64,000 nt of DNA from Pseudorasbora parva (Eukaryota; Chordata; Actinopteri; Cypriniformes; Gobionidae). The notes under the pieces were generated by a model. It was not told the DNA's origin, did no database searches, and saw nothing but the letters and a program-made list of their open reading frames with translations. The position numbers were made by a program, and so were the translations under genes. Positions 29,501 to 64,000 of this stretch are shown in pieces. Every line of letters starts with the position of its first letter. Position 1 is the first letter of the stretch. The stretch spans positions 51,596,732-51,660,731 of the forward strand of contig NC_090175.1 in assembly GCF_024679245.1 (NCBI RefSeq), written 5' to 3'.

Positions 29501-30632
29501 TAAATAAGATGTGTAAGTTGTTGTCAAGTCATAAATAAGATGTATGTAACAGCTAATATGTAAAAACATATGTAAGTTTAATTGCTGTATTATTATCAGT
29601 AAACAATTGTTTGTAACATATTGTGTGTGTGTGTGTGTGTTATAATATAATTAAAATCTATTCAGTGTCAAAACAAATGGTATTACCCTGAGATATACAT
29701 TAAAATGTGTGTGTATGTATTATGTATACACACACATTTTAATGTACATCTCAGGGTAATACCATTTGTTTTGGCCATTTATTGACTATATATAAAAACA
29801 CTGAATAGATTATAATTATATTATATATTAATAGAGATGGTAATACCACGATAAATGCCCAAAAGAAACACGACATTGCCCCAGATAAGTGTTCAGTGTG
29901 AAAATGTCATCTATATAAATATTACAAACAATCAGATATCTAAAAGTACCATGATATTAGTCTCATAACAGGACTGTACTATGGTTCTGACATTGATACT
30001 TTTTGTAACAGTATGCCACAGTAAACATGTGGTAATGTTGTTTTGTACATGTCAAGATGACTACCATATTCATGAACCATGATATTTATGATAAACGTCC
30101 AAAACCCATAATAAATACCGTGGTATTTGAATGTATACTTTGATTTATTACAATGCTATTTACATGGTTCGGCAGGAATACCATGGTGTTCCGTAATGGT
30201 AGAGTCTAAAAACATAACACATGTCCATACAACGGTAATAGTAATACCACGGTAAACGTAGCGAAGCTGCCATAAAAGCAACACGGTGTTCTCCGACCTG
30301 AAGCATCTATTAACGAGCAGATAAACCCGATTACTGGCTACTCGTCAGGATTATCACCGTCCCTTCCAAATGAACAGCTTTATTCGCGTGTCTTACCAAA
30401 ACAGCGTGTTGAGAGCGAGCCCGGCGATGATGCTGTGCAGCGGCCTCTCCCACACCAGCAGCCGCTGCGCGTAGATCACCGCGGGCTCGCACTGCGACAG
30501 CCACCCGCGCAGCCGCTCCCGCAGACGCCGCAGCTCCGGCTCATCCTCCCCGCTACTGCTGCCGCCGGGCGCGGGGAACCAGGCCTCCAGACCCGCCGAC
30601 GAGGAAGACACCGAGGCCCGTCTGCTCGCCAT
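17504..30632 (-). CDS. retreg2: Reticulophagy regulator 2 (FAM134A), 9 exons, complete
   Basis: Minus-strand exons: 30397-30632, 29308-29411, 28473-28503, 28187-28316, 25536-25620, 21795-21932, 21351-21439, 19556-19691, 17504-18252. They join in frame to 565 residues (human about 543). This ER-membrane receptor bends ER tubules and recruits ATG8 proteins for ER-phagy. The reticulon-homology region is two hydrophobic hairpins, about residues 66-105 ([31 protein letters not shown]) and 168-225 ([32 protein letters not shown]). A conserved acidic segment [20 protein letters not shown] follows. The LC3-interacting motif is FELL at 521-524 in [15 protein letters not shown]. Exon 3 is a 31-nt microexon. 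Exon 1 is GC-rich, the long last exon encodes the acidic tail, and introns are heavily loaded with transposons. Confidence 0.94.
18383..18938. mobile_element. MITE-like element with TGCACTATGTAA termini
   Basis: TGCACTATGTAA at 18383-18394 and its exact inverse TTACATAGTGCA at 18927-18938 bound 556 bp in the last retreg2 intron. No transposase frame. No clear target duplication, so the exact edges are uncertain. Confidence 0.6.
19341..19915. mobile_element. Two partial MITE copies flanking retreg2 exon 8
   Basis: Fragments 19341-19515 and 19736-19915 lie on either side of exon 8 (19556-19691), both in the same orientation and of the family at 16187. They overlap in family content: both hold the TCTTTTGAA..TATTCATNAAAGA part. 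They are therefore two independent insertions, not one element split by the exon. Both are 40-45 bp from the splice sites. Confidence 0.55.
20478..20600 (+). repeat. Possible degenerate tRNA-derived SINE
   Basis: GACCTGGGTTTGAATCCCCC includes a good pol III B-box (GGTTTGAATCC, 20535-20545), as in tRNA T-arms. No A-box or cloverleaf can be drawn confidently upstream, so this is not called a tRNA gene. It lies in retreg2 intron 7, antisense to the gene. Confidence 0.35.
22138..22630. mobile_element. MITE copy interrupted by a second, 77-bp MITE
   Basis: The host copy runs from ACCATTCAAAGTTTGGGGTC (22140) to CCAAACTTTTGAACAGTAGT (22610-22628), family as at 16187. At 22495-22571 it is broken by a palindromic insert whose ends are CAGACCTGCAAACT and the exact inverse AGTTTGCAGGTCTG. 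CGGTT occurs on both sides of the insert. Lies in retreg2 intron 5. Confidence 0.7.
23212..24783 (-). mobile_element. Tc1/mariner element with DD37E transposase remnant
   Basis: Element 23214-24781, flanked by TA on both sides, in retreg2 intron 5. Both ends begin CAGGGAGTGCAGAATTATTA, and a second copy of this motif lies inward at each end (about 23397-23417 and 24583-24600), giving an IR/DR layout like Sleeping Beauty. The minus-strand transposase runs from 24561 to 23534, with an N-terminal HTH region ([17 protein letters not shown]) and a catalytic region VLWTD and [13 protein letters not shown], then [11 protein letters not shown]. Between the second Asp and the Glu there are 37 residues, so this is DD37E rather than the usual DD34E. 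A 23-bp tandem duplication (24040-24062, 24063-24085) shifts the frame, so it is inactive. Possibly related to the TRT group; not verified. Confidence 0.9.
25669..27977. mobile_element. MITE copy split by about 1.85 kb of later insertions
   Basis: Bases 25669-25930 match the left half of the family at 16187 (GGTTTGGGGTCAGTAAG onwards). Bases 27788-27977 match its right half, ending CCAAACTTTTGAACAG. The halves are colinear. The intervening DNA includes another inverted-repeat element (about 26825-27070, ends TTGTTCAACCCAAAAATG and its inverse) and unclassified sequence. All of it lies in retreg2 intron 4. Confidence 0.5.
28740..28890. mobile_element. Short MITE fragment
   Basis: Internally deleted copy of the family at 16187: TTTTTGAAAGA..GAAGTCTCTGATGC at the left joins directly to CATGTCTTTACTGACATTTT and AATGCATCCTTGCTGAATAA at the right. 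In retreg2 intron 2. Confidence 0.5.
29641..29825. repeat. Long palindrome (foldback element) after a GT microsatellite
   Basis: The left arm 29641-29716 and right arm 29727-29825 are inverse, and nearly perfect over about 48 bases around CAAATGGTATTACCCTGAGA. The centre is about 10 bases. The right arm carries an extra 25-base insertion (GGCCATTTATTGAC..). A GT run precedes it (29621-29640). It would extrude as a cruciform or fold into a hairpin in the retreg2 pre-mRNA (intron 1). Confidence 0.8.
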
Positions 30633-30720
30633 TGTCTCTTGTCCTGTGTTGTTTGTGTGTGTGTTGTTGATGACGGGGTTTGGTCAGGAGAGGCTCGTCA
30701 TGGATTATTAGAAAAAACAG
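30380..30720 (-). promoter_or_regulatory. GC-rich 5' end of retreg2 (CpG-island-like)
   Basis: The first exon and its immediate upstream sequence are strikingly GC- and CpG-rich against AT-rich surroundings, typical of a housekeeping promoter. The coding start is at 30632. No TATA box is seen immediately upstream. Confidence 0.6.
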
Positions 30721-33626
30721 AAAGACACAGTGGATCTTACAGGCTCTTACGGTGTCACATGCTCAGTGTTTACTGCGCCCATGGGTGACATCTGCTGGCT
30801 GCAGCACAAACAGGCATTTTTAGGATTGAACTCAACATATATCGTTTATTTACAAATAATAAAACAAAAAATGATATTTACAGCACGTATTAATTAATCA
30901 TTTTATTTTTTATTAGAAATAGAATTGTATATAACCATTTCAATGTAACCATATTAATGTTACTGAATAGGTTATTTAATGTTTTTTAAGATTTAGATAA
31001 AATATATGTAATTAAAATAGTTTACAATTATTATTAAATATTATTTAATTAAACATCATTAATATTTAAATATTCCAGTAATATTACCTACACTTCAAAT
31101 TAAATTACACTTTAATTAAACAAAATATTTCTGTTTATTTCACAGCTAAATTTAATTTATTATTAAGTCTATTGTTTAATTACTTAATATTATTTGTTTT
31201 ATTGATATGTTAACTAATAATTCGTTTTTGTAGAAATTAAATTAAATTTATACAAAATTAAATATATAAACATTTCAATGTTTTTTCCATTAAATATTTT
31301 AATAAATAGATTATTAGAACTTAAAATAAAATGTTTATTGATTAAACATATTTATTTTACATATAATTTAAGTTAAATTTATTAATATATTCATATTGTT
31401 TAACAAATATTATGCTTTTATTGACAGTTAGTATGTAATAATTAATAATTAGATTTTTTGAAATATAATTGTATTTATACAAATAATTTAAATGCAGCTG
31501 TATTTAATGCTATTGATAACATTTAATTAAGATTTTTAATTAAGAGTTAAATTAAATGTATGTAATTACAATACTGATTATTATTAAATACTATTTAATT
31601 AAACATTGATTTAATATTTATATTTAATTAAATATTTCAATAACATTATTAACATTTAAAATCTAAATATTTAGACAAAAATATTTAACAAATAGTTTGT
31701 TTAATTTATTAAGAAGTTTATTTGATTAATTTATAAATAGAATAAGCAGCTAAAATGCAACAGATAGTTAGGATTGGCAAGAGAAATCATTTTATTTTGT
31801 GGGATACAGCATTCACTTTGTGTCCTTGTTTAATAGGAAACAGTTATTAATAGGTGACATTTGATGTCCAATGGTTGCAACAGATGTTCTTTCTGGTTTT
31901 TAGCTTTCATATTTCTTGTTATGTGTGAAGTAGGCAATCAAAAACTAAAACAAAAAAAGAGCACAAGGAATTGTTTATTAGAAAAAAACACATGATAATC
32001 TGACTATACATTTCATAACAGCACAAAAAGGCAAACTAGATGATCAATTTGATCAAAATCCCAGGCCTTGTGTGCCCACTCGTACATACAAACGTAAAGC
32101 AACCATTATCTTTGCAATACTCGTCATACATCTCTCAGTTAAATGAGAAATATGTTTAATATATTATAAACTCTACATAATCCATGAAATTGTACAATGT
32201 AAATATATCATGTAAAAAAGAGATTCTTTCTTCATTCTTGCTCACGGTCATATTTTATCCTCTTTGAATATCTGAAACAGGATAAGAGAATAACACTTAC
32301 AACGAGTTTGATCATATCACCACTGTATAATACCACGGTTTTCTTCAAATACTTTCAGCACAGAGAAGTAAGTAGACCGGACCAGTGGCTGTCTGTTGAC
32401 ATTATACTGTGTTTCCAACCGCCCTGGTGTTAAATGACCGTAACAATGGACCCAGGGTGACGGCCCTGACCTACCAGGATATTCTCAAACATTCACATAC
32501 TCATACAAGCAACAAAGAGGTCACGTACATGCATAAAGCATGCGGGGAGTCGCTATTCATCAGCAATTTTCTATGATTAGTATTGCATCCAGGCGTTTTC
32601 AGTTATTTTTATTGCTCACTGGTTGTGAATATCCAACAGTAGAGAGAAAATGTGTCAGTACTGTGGACATCAAAATGTATTAAGAGTGGCTGGGAATCAT
32701 GGGTGCTGGAGCGTTACAAAACAGAAGATATAACACGATGTCATCAGAGGATATAATATACAATAACAAGTATGAGTATATTAATAAATAAACATAATAC
32801 TGTGGTGTAATTAACCAGTACTAGTAAAACATTTTGAATGAATTTATGTTTTTCACAATTTTATGCTTAAATGCAGTAAATGTGTTTTGTAGACAAATAT
32901 AAACTGGGCATATGTATGAATTTCTATGATAGAAATTCCATATAATAATAATAAAATAAAATAAAAAAGTATTATATAATTATACAAGATTATATAATAT
33001 AAAAATAATAATAAGAAGAATACAAATTATTATTATATTTATTCAGAAAAAATATATATTGTTATTTGTATTTTAATTCATATAATTAAAATAACAAGAA
33101 TTTTTATTATTATTATTATGATTAGAAAACAATATTATTTTTTATTAATAATATTAATAATTAATATTATATATGTATTTAGAAAAATAAAGATGATTAA
33201 TTATTTGGAAATGTATTATTTTAATTATTATTGTATTATTATTTTTTATTTACTACTACTAATATAATATTATTAGTATATTAATTTTTCCAAATACATT
33301 AGCTGGATTGGATAGTGAATAAAAACATCAACAAGTGAACCCCTTCAATAGTGTGTCAAACAACCCATGATGCACCTCAGATAAAAAAGAATGATTTCTT
33401 TAACATTTATTTGATCACAACATAATTCCATGTATGTTTTTTTATATTTGATGACTTCTTTAGTTGTCTAAAATATAGAAAATAGTCCTAATAAATAGTC
33501 CTAACCTGTGCTGTATGCAGAAGCAATGCATGTGTTGGCAAAGCTATGCAGTGAAGGCAGAGTAAAGCCTACCTGGATACTAGTGCTGGTTAGATGAGGG
33601 AACAGGAGAAAACATATCCTCTCAGG
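30633..33626. other. Intergenic region between retreg2 and prkag3, very AT-rich
   Basis: About 30880-31750 is composed almost only of A and T, built of TTTAATTAAA-like strings. About 32930-33300 is a mixture of TAA/TTA repeats. The more complex DNA at 31970-32900 is probably prkag3 3' UTR: a minus-strand AATAAA (TTTATT on plus) stands at about 31974. No gene is seen. Confidence 0.6.
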
Positions 33627-42577
<8,951 letters not shown>

Positions 42578-43334
42578 TTGTGCGTGTGCACTACGGCAGA
42601 GCTTCTGCGTGCACATCTGCTTGTATTGCGCATGCCCGCTGATCCCGCTTCACCCGAGCTATATTAGGATTAACTGAGGTCAGTTATTTAAGACACGACG
42701 CTGCCTCTAAACGCAGCAGGAACGATGAACAGACAAAGCGACGACGCTCTAGTGAAAGGAAGACCACCTATTTTAGGATATTGCCGTACGAGTCCGGTTA
42801 AATGTCGCGTAAAGGTGTTTGGTTTGACACTGACATTACAGACTACACGAGAGCTGGCATGTAGGAGCGAGCGCGCGCAGGTTATTCCTAAAATAGCTCG
42901 TGGCCTGTGTGATATGCGCGCGACCACCCATTCCTTCATCATGGGGTCCAAAATTATCTTTATGCCAAATCTGCCATAAGCCAATTTTTTTTTGTTTTTT
43001 TTTTTTGAAAGAACTGATTTGGCTTTAAATATTTAATCGGTAAATTTGGTTTGAACAATTAAAAATAACTTTTGATCCTGACATGGTCCGTCTTTTAAAG
43101 AATGAGAAAATTTCCGTTTCCTGTTTTAAAAGTATTGCATATAATATGGACAATATGTATTGTGGAGAGTGACAATATATTGTGTATAGGCTAGTTCACC
43201 TCCTTTTCACCCCAATGTAATCCCAAATGTAACATTTTAAATCAACAGTACGTTTTACCTTATGTCTTGGAATATCGCATTAATACTGTATTGTTATATG
43301 GATTCAATCGTAAACATGAGGGTATCGTTAAACC

Positions 43335-43414
<80 letters not shown>

Positions 43415-43735
43415 AAAAAAAAAGATAAAATACAGCAATTAATCATGCTCCTAAAGTCTCTAAAGTGAAAACTTACAAAAGTTTAGTGTATGCAAATATA
43501 CAAATCCATGCTTAAACATTTTCTTTTGCAAACAACACAAATATAAAAAGACAAACCGTGATTAAGATTAAGATATCTTTATTACTTCCATTGTTGCAGC
43601 TATAGGTTCTTTTATAATTTCTATACAAAATGTACAAAATTGGGACAAGTCATGAAAATATAGAAGTCATGAACAAATTTATGGTGGATACCTCAAATCA
43701 GATGTCAAATGGTGCTTTTGTATGCCCGAATACTA

Positions 43736-43814
<79 letters not shown>

Positions 43815-43833
43815 CACATATATATATATACAT

Positions 43834-43905
<72 letters not shown>

Positions 43906-44652
43906 CATCATTAGAACAAAGCCAATTTAAATATTAACAAAGCCAAATTCTATTGAATTAGCAATTCAGCAATTCCAATGTTATTACTTTAGGATTTCAA
44001 AATATTGATGATCGTTAGAAAATGGTTGCACTCTATGAATGCTCTGTGGATCAACTATCTGAACATTAGAAATCTTAATACCATCTTAAACTAAATTGTA
44101 CAACTGGCATTGTAAAACTGATCCCTTTTTACTTTTCTTCTACCAGTCCTCTCTGAAACCAAGTGAATAAAATATACCAGCCTTGAATTCAAACAATTTC
44201 CCAACTTGAAAATAAAGGATTTCACAGGAAGGAACTTCATAACAATGCAGCCCTCCTCAGTACATCTGCATGCTGCGCAAAGCCAGACGAACTATTCAAA
44301 ACAAGAGCACCCACTTCCGGCATAAGAGCAGACCCTTTTGTTAACTTAAATAACTACATACCATTGTTTTTCATGTAAAAACAGAAAAGAAAAAAACCTG
44401 CCCGCCAGAAAAGAAAACCTGTTCATTCATACTGCATTAGCGTGTACTGCAACTGCATCACACACGTCAAAATTCAAACTGTCGATCAGCATATGCCACT
44501 TCTGTAATAAACCTCCTAACTACCTTCTTCCCAACATACTATCCCACCACAACCTGGTTATAACCAACCAAACACTGGTTCATATACAACAAGGAAAACC
44601 AAGGGAGTTGACCGCGTATGTAAACTTAGCTTTATTTTGCTATAAGACTCAT
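42578..44652. other. Intergenic region between prkag3 and cnppd1
   Basis: The prkag3 promoter side (42578-42900) is CpG-rich and includes GCGCATGC at 42628-42635, close to the NRF1 core. TA microsatellites lie at about 43340-43410 and 43744-43902, the latter with two short ACATACACA interruptions. Bases 43910-44652 show no repeat or gene I recognise and likely hold the cnppd1 3' UTR. Confidence 0.6.
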
Positions 44653-51775
<7,123 letters not shown>

Positions 51776-54167
51776 TGTGGGCCTCCAACGTTCATTTAAG
51801 GGGGCTGAAAACACAGAAAGGCCGAAGAAAGGCGTCGTGGAGGCGCCCTCTCTTTACCGTGACGGATATGCGTTGCGACGAATTCAGAATCACAGTTACG
51901 CAAGTCAATGCGCTGCGTAGAAATAGTAAAAGAGCGTAAACAGTAGTTTGTGTTCGGACCAAGTTCTGACTGGGGCGGGACTTTTAGTAGACGGAAGTTG
52001 GTTTAACCATATTTATGGTTTCTAATCTATCAGATACAATGGATATTTTCGTGTGAATTTGTATACAAGGCTATTCAAATTCACCAATGTTATCTATAAC
52101 GAAACGCTAATCCAACGTGGAATATGTTACTTTTCGCACCGCTGTTGTTAAAAGACGTTCGCAGTCGTTTATGATTACTTGTTAACGCCGTTTTAAAAAT
52201 TATTTCATATTTCGATAACACGTTTACTTTACATGACAAATAATTTACATTGGGAGTAATATATTGTTATTCAATCTGGAAATATCTTATTAAACGCAAA
52301 AACAACCTTAGATTTGTGAAGAGTATTTCCTCTTTTAGGGCCTTAAAGCGCCCCCTAGAGGAAAAAGGCATTTTTGTATGTTAGCTAAGGTAAGTTATTT
52401 TCTAGATGGGTATGACAGTTTATGTCCTGTTATGGCGAAAGATTAATAGATTTATTAATGCTTCGCATGGCTTAGTCAAGCGTCCAATCACGTAAGAAGG
52501 TATTTAATATTCATGAGCCATATAGCTTTTGGCAAATCATACACCGATGATTGGTGAAATGTATAACTGGCATTTCTGTAACTTAGGTGCTCTCTTTTTT
52601 ATCCAAATAAATAACATTTCTTTATATTTTCATTAATACAAAATAATCTCAAAACGCCCCATGATTGGCACTTAATATAGGTCAATATCCATAATACTAA
52701 TATAACAATAATGAGCCAAATATTTATATAAAGTCATAGATTTGGGTTTTTTTTAACTTGTAAACAAAATATAAAGACATTACTTCAATGCACAGTTCAG
52801 ACACTATTTTATGCACCGAATAAATGATCAATAATCAGAATAAACATTTTTATATAAACATACACGTCTCTAGCTTTATTGTACAATAGAACAATTTTTT
52901 TCAGACACGTGAATTGCTTTATCCAATGCAAAATCTGCCAGTCTGTATTTCCATTAAAATAAAATGTACTAGAAAATGTTTCAATGACAAAAAAACACAT
53001 CCCGATGGCTCATTTCAACCTTGTCCCCTGAGTTTAGTGTCAATGCTATAAAGTGAGTGATCTCCTTTGTCCCTTTAATGAACTGAAGTTGTACAGTACA
53101 GCAGTCTAAGCTCCCCACACACACACAAAACACGCTTAAAAAAATATGATCTTGAACCACATAAACAATCATAAAGAAAATAAAAAAAGTCAGACAAATG
53201 TGCACATAATGTCAGAAATTAACATTCAAATTGATTTCCCCCTTAGTCCTAAATACACATTTACAGATTACAGATTTAGCCTGTATAGAAATTCAAATAT
53301 CAGCATTATCGGTAATTACTCATATATAATGGCACGAGAAGTATTATTATCCATGTTTTAAATTAAATAAAGCCTCAAAGTATTTGACTTTGACTAAAAA
53401 TGAATTTTTACAATTACAAGCAGTTTTCCTTATTACAAAGAACAGCAAATGGGAAGCATCATAGAATCAATGCAACCACAGAAATTGACTTAAATATCAG
53501 ACTGTACATTCATCATAATAAGATGTCAGTATTGCCTAAATTTATAGACATGGAGGGATTTATACAATGTACAATAACTCTGTCTGTCTTCTCTCATTGA
53601 TGGTGATATATTAATAAGCATTATAAATGAGTGGAAAGTGAATGCAAAGAAATATTGCTAACACTTTACTTAAAGCCTTTATGTATAATGCATTATAAAT
53701 GGTATTCATAATGTTATTAATGTATTATTTTTTTTCATGAATAATTGTAACTAAAGTTAAAATTTATCATAATATTTATTCACATAATCTTTGTTAAATC
53801 TGAAATTGGTTGTTTGTCATGTTTTAGGTGTTTTATAACTGTGATTACAATTATCCATGAGACCATGAAAAACATTATAAGGTGCATTACAAGGCATAAT
53901 TAACGCATAAAAAATACATATAATGCATTATACATAAAGAAGTAAAGTGTAACCGAGATATATAGATATATTAAAAACAAAAAATGACCTTTAAGGACTT
54001 TGATATCTTATAAATAATCCTTAATAAAATGGGACAATTTTGAGAACTGGCAAAAACAAAGGAAAATATATAATATTAAATAACTATAAATCTAATATGC
54101 CACAACAGCATCGGACGAGATTAAAATGCACACCAAATCAGGTTTTGTTGCCTGTCCCATCAAGTAT
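51776..54167. other. Region between cnppd1 promoter and abcb6 stop
   Basis: Bases 51776-52000 form the GC-richer cnppd1 promoter side. Bases 52900-54167 are probably abcb6 3' UTR: a minus-strand poly(A) signal (TTTATT on plus) stands at 52875-52880. The AT-rich remainder 52040-52860 shows no gene. Open frames here (53146-53361, 53400-53600) have no coding character. Confidence 0.55.
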
Positions 54168-61653
<7,486 letters not shown>

Positions 61654-62194
61654 CTGCAGACAGTCACAATGAACAATATATACAGAGATATTATTCTTTG
61701 CTATTGTTTGTGTCTAGAATCATATCATACATATCTCTGATATCATCTAAAGAGAAATCTGTGACAACACTATAATGTGTCTCACATTTTGAGATTTTTG
61801 GTCATTAGTGTGTAACTTCAAATACAGTAATTTATTCTTTAACCCCAAATAATCAACGCAGAGGACCAGAGGATCAGATTTCACTTCAAGCAAAATGCCT
61901 GTTGGACGGAAACTTAAAACAGGAGAAGATTCAGCTATTAATAAGTTACCAAAAAAAATGTCGCATTAGTATGGGGTGTCACTGTTAAAATAAACCTCAT
62001 AAAAATATAATATATAAAAATATTTAAACTGAATTTTAATATTAAACTGCTTAATTAGATTTAGTTTTGAGCTTTATGTCTACTTACATTTATAATTAGA
62101 AAATATATGTTTAGGAATTATATTTTATTTTACACTTATTTATTGTTTAATAATATATAATCATTGATTATGTATTACCGGAATAACAATATAT

Positions 62195-63179
62195 AATAAT
62201 ACTAGGGCTGCACGTTTTCAAGTTTTTCATTAACCGTTTACCGAGGCCCTTAGCGGTTAATACTCGGTTAACCATAGTGTGCGTCAGGGTTATTATTTTT
62301 AGTTTATTAATTTGACGACCACCATCTCCGTAGTGAACGCGCCTATAGAGAGAAATGCACATCATGGATTACATAATCAGAGAGTAGCCTATTTCTTTTC
62401 GTTTTAAATTGTTAAAAGACATTTCAAGATTTCTTAAGATATATCTGTGAGGCCTACGCTGAGTTTCGTTAAATTAGGATGAGATGCGCTCCAGTTCACG
62501 AGCAATGCGAGTGGCCGCGAGGCCGCCTGCATGATTAGGTCGTGTAGTAAAACATGCAGCCACGATTCACACAGCGTTTGACTCGCGTGGCTGAGCCTCT
62601 CCCGGCAGAGTTCAAGCATCTGTGGACTCGTTCCTTCAGCTCTGGCCATTTTGCTTTCAAGCGATTAGCTTTTTTTGTTTTCTTCATTACAGTTAAAGTA
62701 ACCTCTGCATTTCGCTAGTCCCTCACAAGTTTCTCACTTCAACTGATCCGTTATGCACAGCGCGCGCGGCTCCCGCTCTGCTTCTGCCCTAATGCGACTT
62801 ATAGTCCAGTGCGACTTTTGTTATTTTCCTCTTCATGACGCATTTTTTGACTGATGCGACTTATACTCCGGAGCGACTTATAGCCTGAAAAATGCGGTAA
62901 GCACTGCATTGCAATACTAACATTTTGCCCCGTCACTCTCAATTTTAAAGTGCTCCCACGCTCTACTTTTCTTTGCCCGCTTCATGTTAGAAAGCTAGAC
63001 TTCTTCTTGTGGATATTACAAATGTCTGGGAGCGCTCTGGCGGTCTTTAGTGGTGCAAAAATATTTTACAACTAAATTCAAAGCACGTCATTGATGCCAC
63101 TTAACCGAGCAAAATGTTGCACTCGGTTACGCAATTTTTAACGGTTAATCGGTTAACCATGGACACCCCTAAATAATAC
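62195..63179. mobile_element. hAT-type non-autonomous element with 8-bp target duplication
   Basis: Element 62203-63171 begins TAGGGCTGCACG and ends GGACACCCCTA. AATAATAC is duplicated exactly at 62195-62202 and 63172-63179. Subterminal TTAACCG/CGGTTAA motifs recur at both ends (TTAACCGTTTACCG left, CGGTTAATCGGTTAACC right). No transposase frame; frames such as 62434-62649 resemble nothing. Confidence 0.88.
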
Positions 63180-63329
63180 AATTATTTATATATAAATATA
63201 CATTTTTGTAACAAACTGACATTTGTTATTTATATTTACATTTACATGTATGCATTTAGCAGACGCTTTTATCCAAAGCGACTTACAACTGAGGGGTACA
63301 GGAAGGATATAAAACAGGAATATATATAT

Positions 63330-63636
63330 TAGTGCTGTCGAATCGGATCCCAAATAAAAGTTTGTGTTCACATAATATATGCGTGTGTACTCTGTATAAT
63401 TGTTATGTATATATAAATACACACACGTGCATGTATATATTTTTTACAAAAAATAGGTTATATTTATATACAAGATACATTATATAAATACGTATACAGT
63501 GAATGCATGCAAATATTTTTTTAAATAAATACACAAAGGAGTGTTTATATATGCATAATTATACACAGTACACAAACATATATTATGTAAACAAAAACAT
63601 GATTTTATTTTGCGATTAATCGATTGCCCAGCACTA
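63330..63636. mobile_element. TAGTGCTGTC-type MITE
   Basis: TAGTGCTGTCGAATCG at the left and CGATTGCCCAGCACTA at the right are inverse with few mismatches. The interior is palindromic AT-rich sequence with TACACACACGTGCATG motifs. Related fragment at 34213. Confidence 0.7.
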
Positions 63637-64000
63637 AATGTAAAAAACAAAAATCATATTTTTGTTCTTTTAGTTAAATCTGGCAAAATTGTTGGCGATT
63701 TTTATAAAATATGAAGTCAACTTTTGCATTCAACATTCAAAGTTGAAAGCAAGACTAGAGAGAGTAAAACTGCTACATCATGGAGTGTCACATAAACTGT
63801 TATCTGATTGGTCAAACATGAATGGTTGGGGTGTGGCCAAAGAGGCCAGAAAGGAATGCAGCCAGAACTGACCATGACTCAACAATATTGCCACTGCCTA
63901 CTATTTGAAAACACAAAATGACTCAACAACACTGCTTTTGTGTGTGTGACAGAATTGCAAAGTCATTCAGAGCTGGATCCTCAAAATCCTCACACAAAAA

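Larger units (their letters stand above)
61654..64000. other. abcb6 intron 1, no further exon found
   Basis: No segment with acceptor, donor and ABCB6-like coding potential was found between 61654 and the right edge. The first coding exon must therefore lie outside. Contents: hAT element 62195-63179, a short conserved fish repeat at about 63225-63300 (TTTAGCAGACGCTTTTATCC, AGCGACTTACAACTGAGG) and a MITE at 63330-63636. The rest is AT-rich. Confidence 0.7.

Noticed and set aside
42688..42984. Overlapping open frames upstream of prkag3
   Set aside because: CpG-rich promoter DNA; both strands are open by composition and no homology or splice link is seen.

Overview
This is eukaryotic nuclear DNA from a teleost, most likely a cyprinid (carp, goldfish or zebrafish lineage). 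Coding sequence is split into short exons with vertebrate splice signals. Introns are packed with fish-type Tc1/mariner, hAT and inverted-repeat (MITE) elements and with long TA, GT and TC microsatellites. I read exons by eye in six frames and joined them by splice phase; all exon sets below stay in frame.

Six protein-coding genes are present, left to right: fastkd2 (minus strand, 5' part only, 1308-2358); mdh1b (plus, complete, 3820-10941); retreg2/fam134a (minus, complete, 17504-30632); prkag3 (minus, complete, 33627-42577); cnppd1 (minus, complete, 44653-51775); abcb6 (minus, lacking only its 5' end, 54168-61653). No RNA genes, CRISPR arrays or bacterial-type operons are seen.

fastkd2 and mdh1b are divergent around a shared 1.5-kb promoter interval that holds a perfect RFX X-box 30 bp from the mdh1b start codon. 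mdh1b and retreg2 converge on a 6.5-kb repeat-rich intergenic stretch. The four remaining genes all read leftwards. From memory of the human map, FASTKD2/MDH1B (2q33) and the RETREG2-CNPPD1-ABCB6-PRKAG3 group (2q35) are separate neighbourhoods, so this window joins two blocks and places prkag3 between retreg2 and cnppd1. The genes do not form one pathway. Their roles are mitochondrial RNA handling (fastkd2), a cilium/testis MDH-like protein (mdh1b), ER-phagy (retreg2), the AMPK regulatory subunit of muscle (prkag3), a cyclin-box membrane protein (cnppd1) and a porphyrin-type ABC transporter (abcb6).

Noteworthy points: MDH1B has lost the MDH catalytic residues; an RFX site sits at its promoter; one mdh1b intron uses a GC donor; a 32-bp piece of mdh1b exon 5 is copied next to a TA microsatellite in the preceding intron; a small transposon family leaves 9-bp target duplications; a Tc1-like element has DD37E spacing; and there are several nested insertions. 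I found no convincing new multi-gene system. The novelty is at the level of gene evolution and mobile elements.
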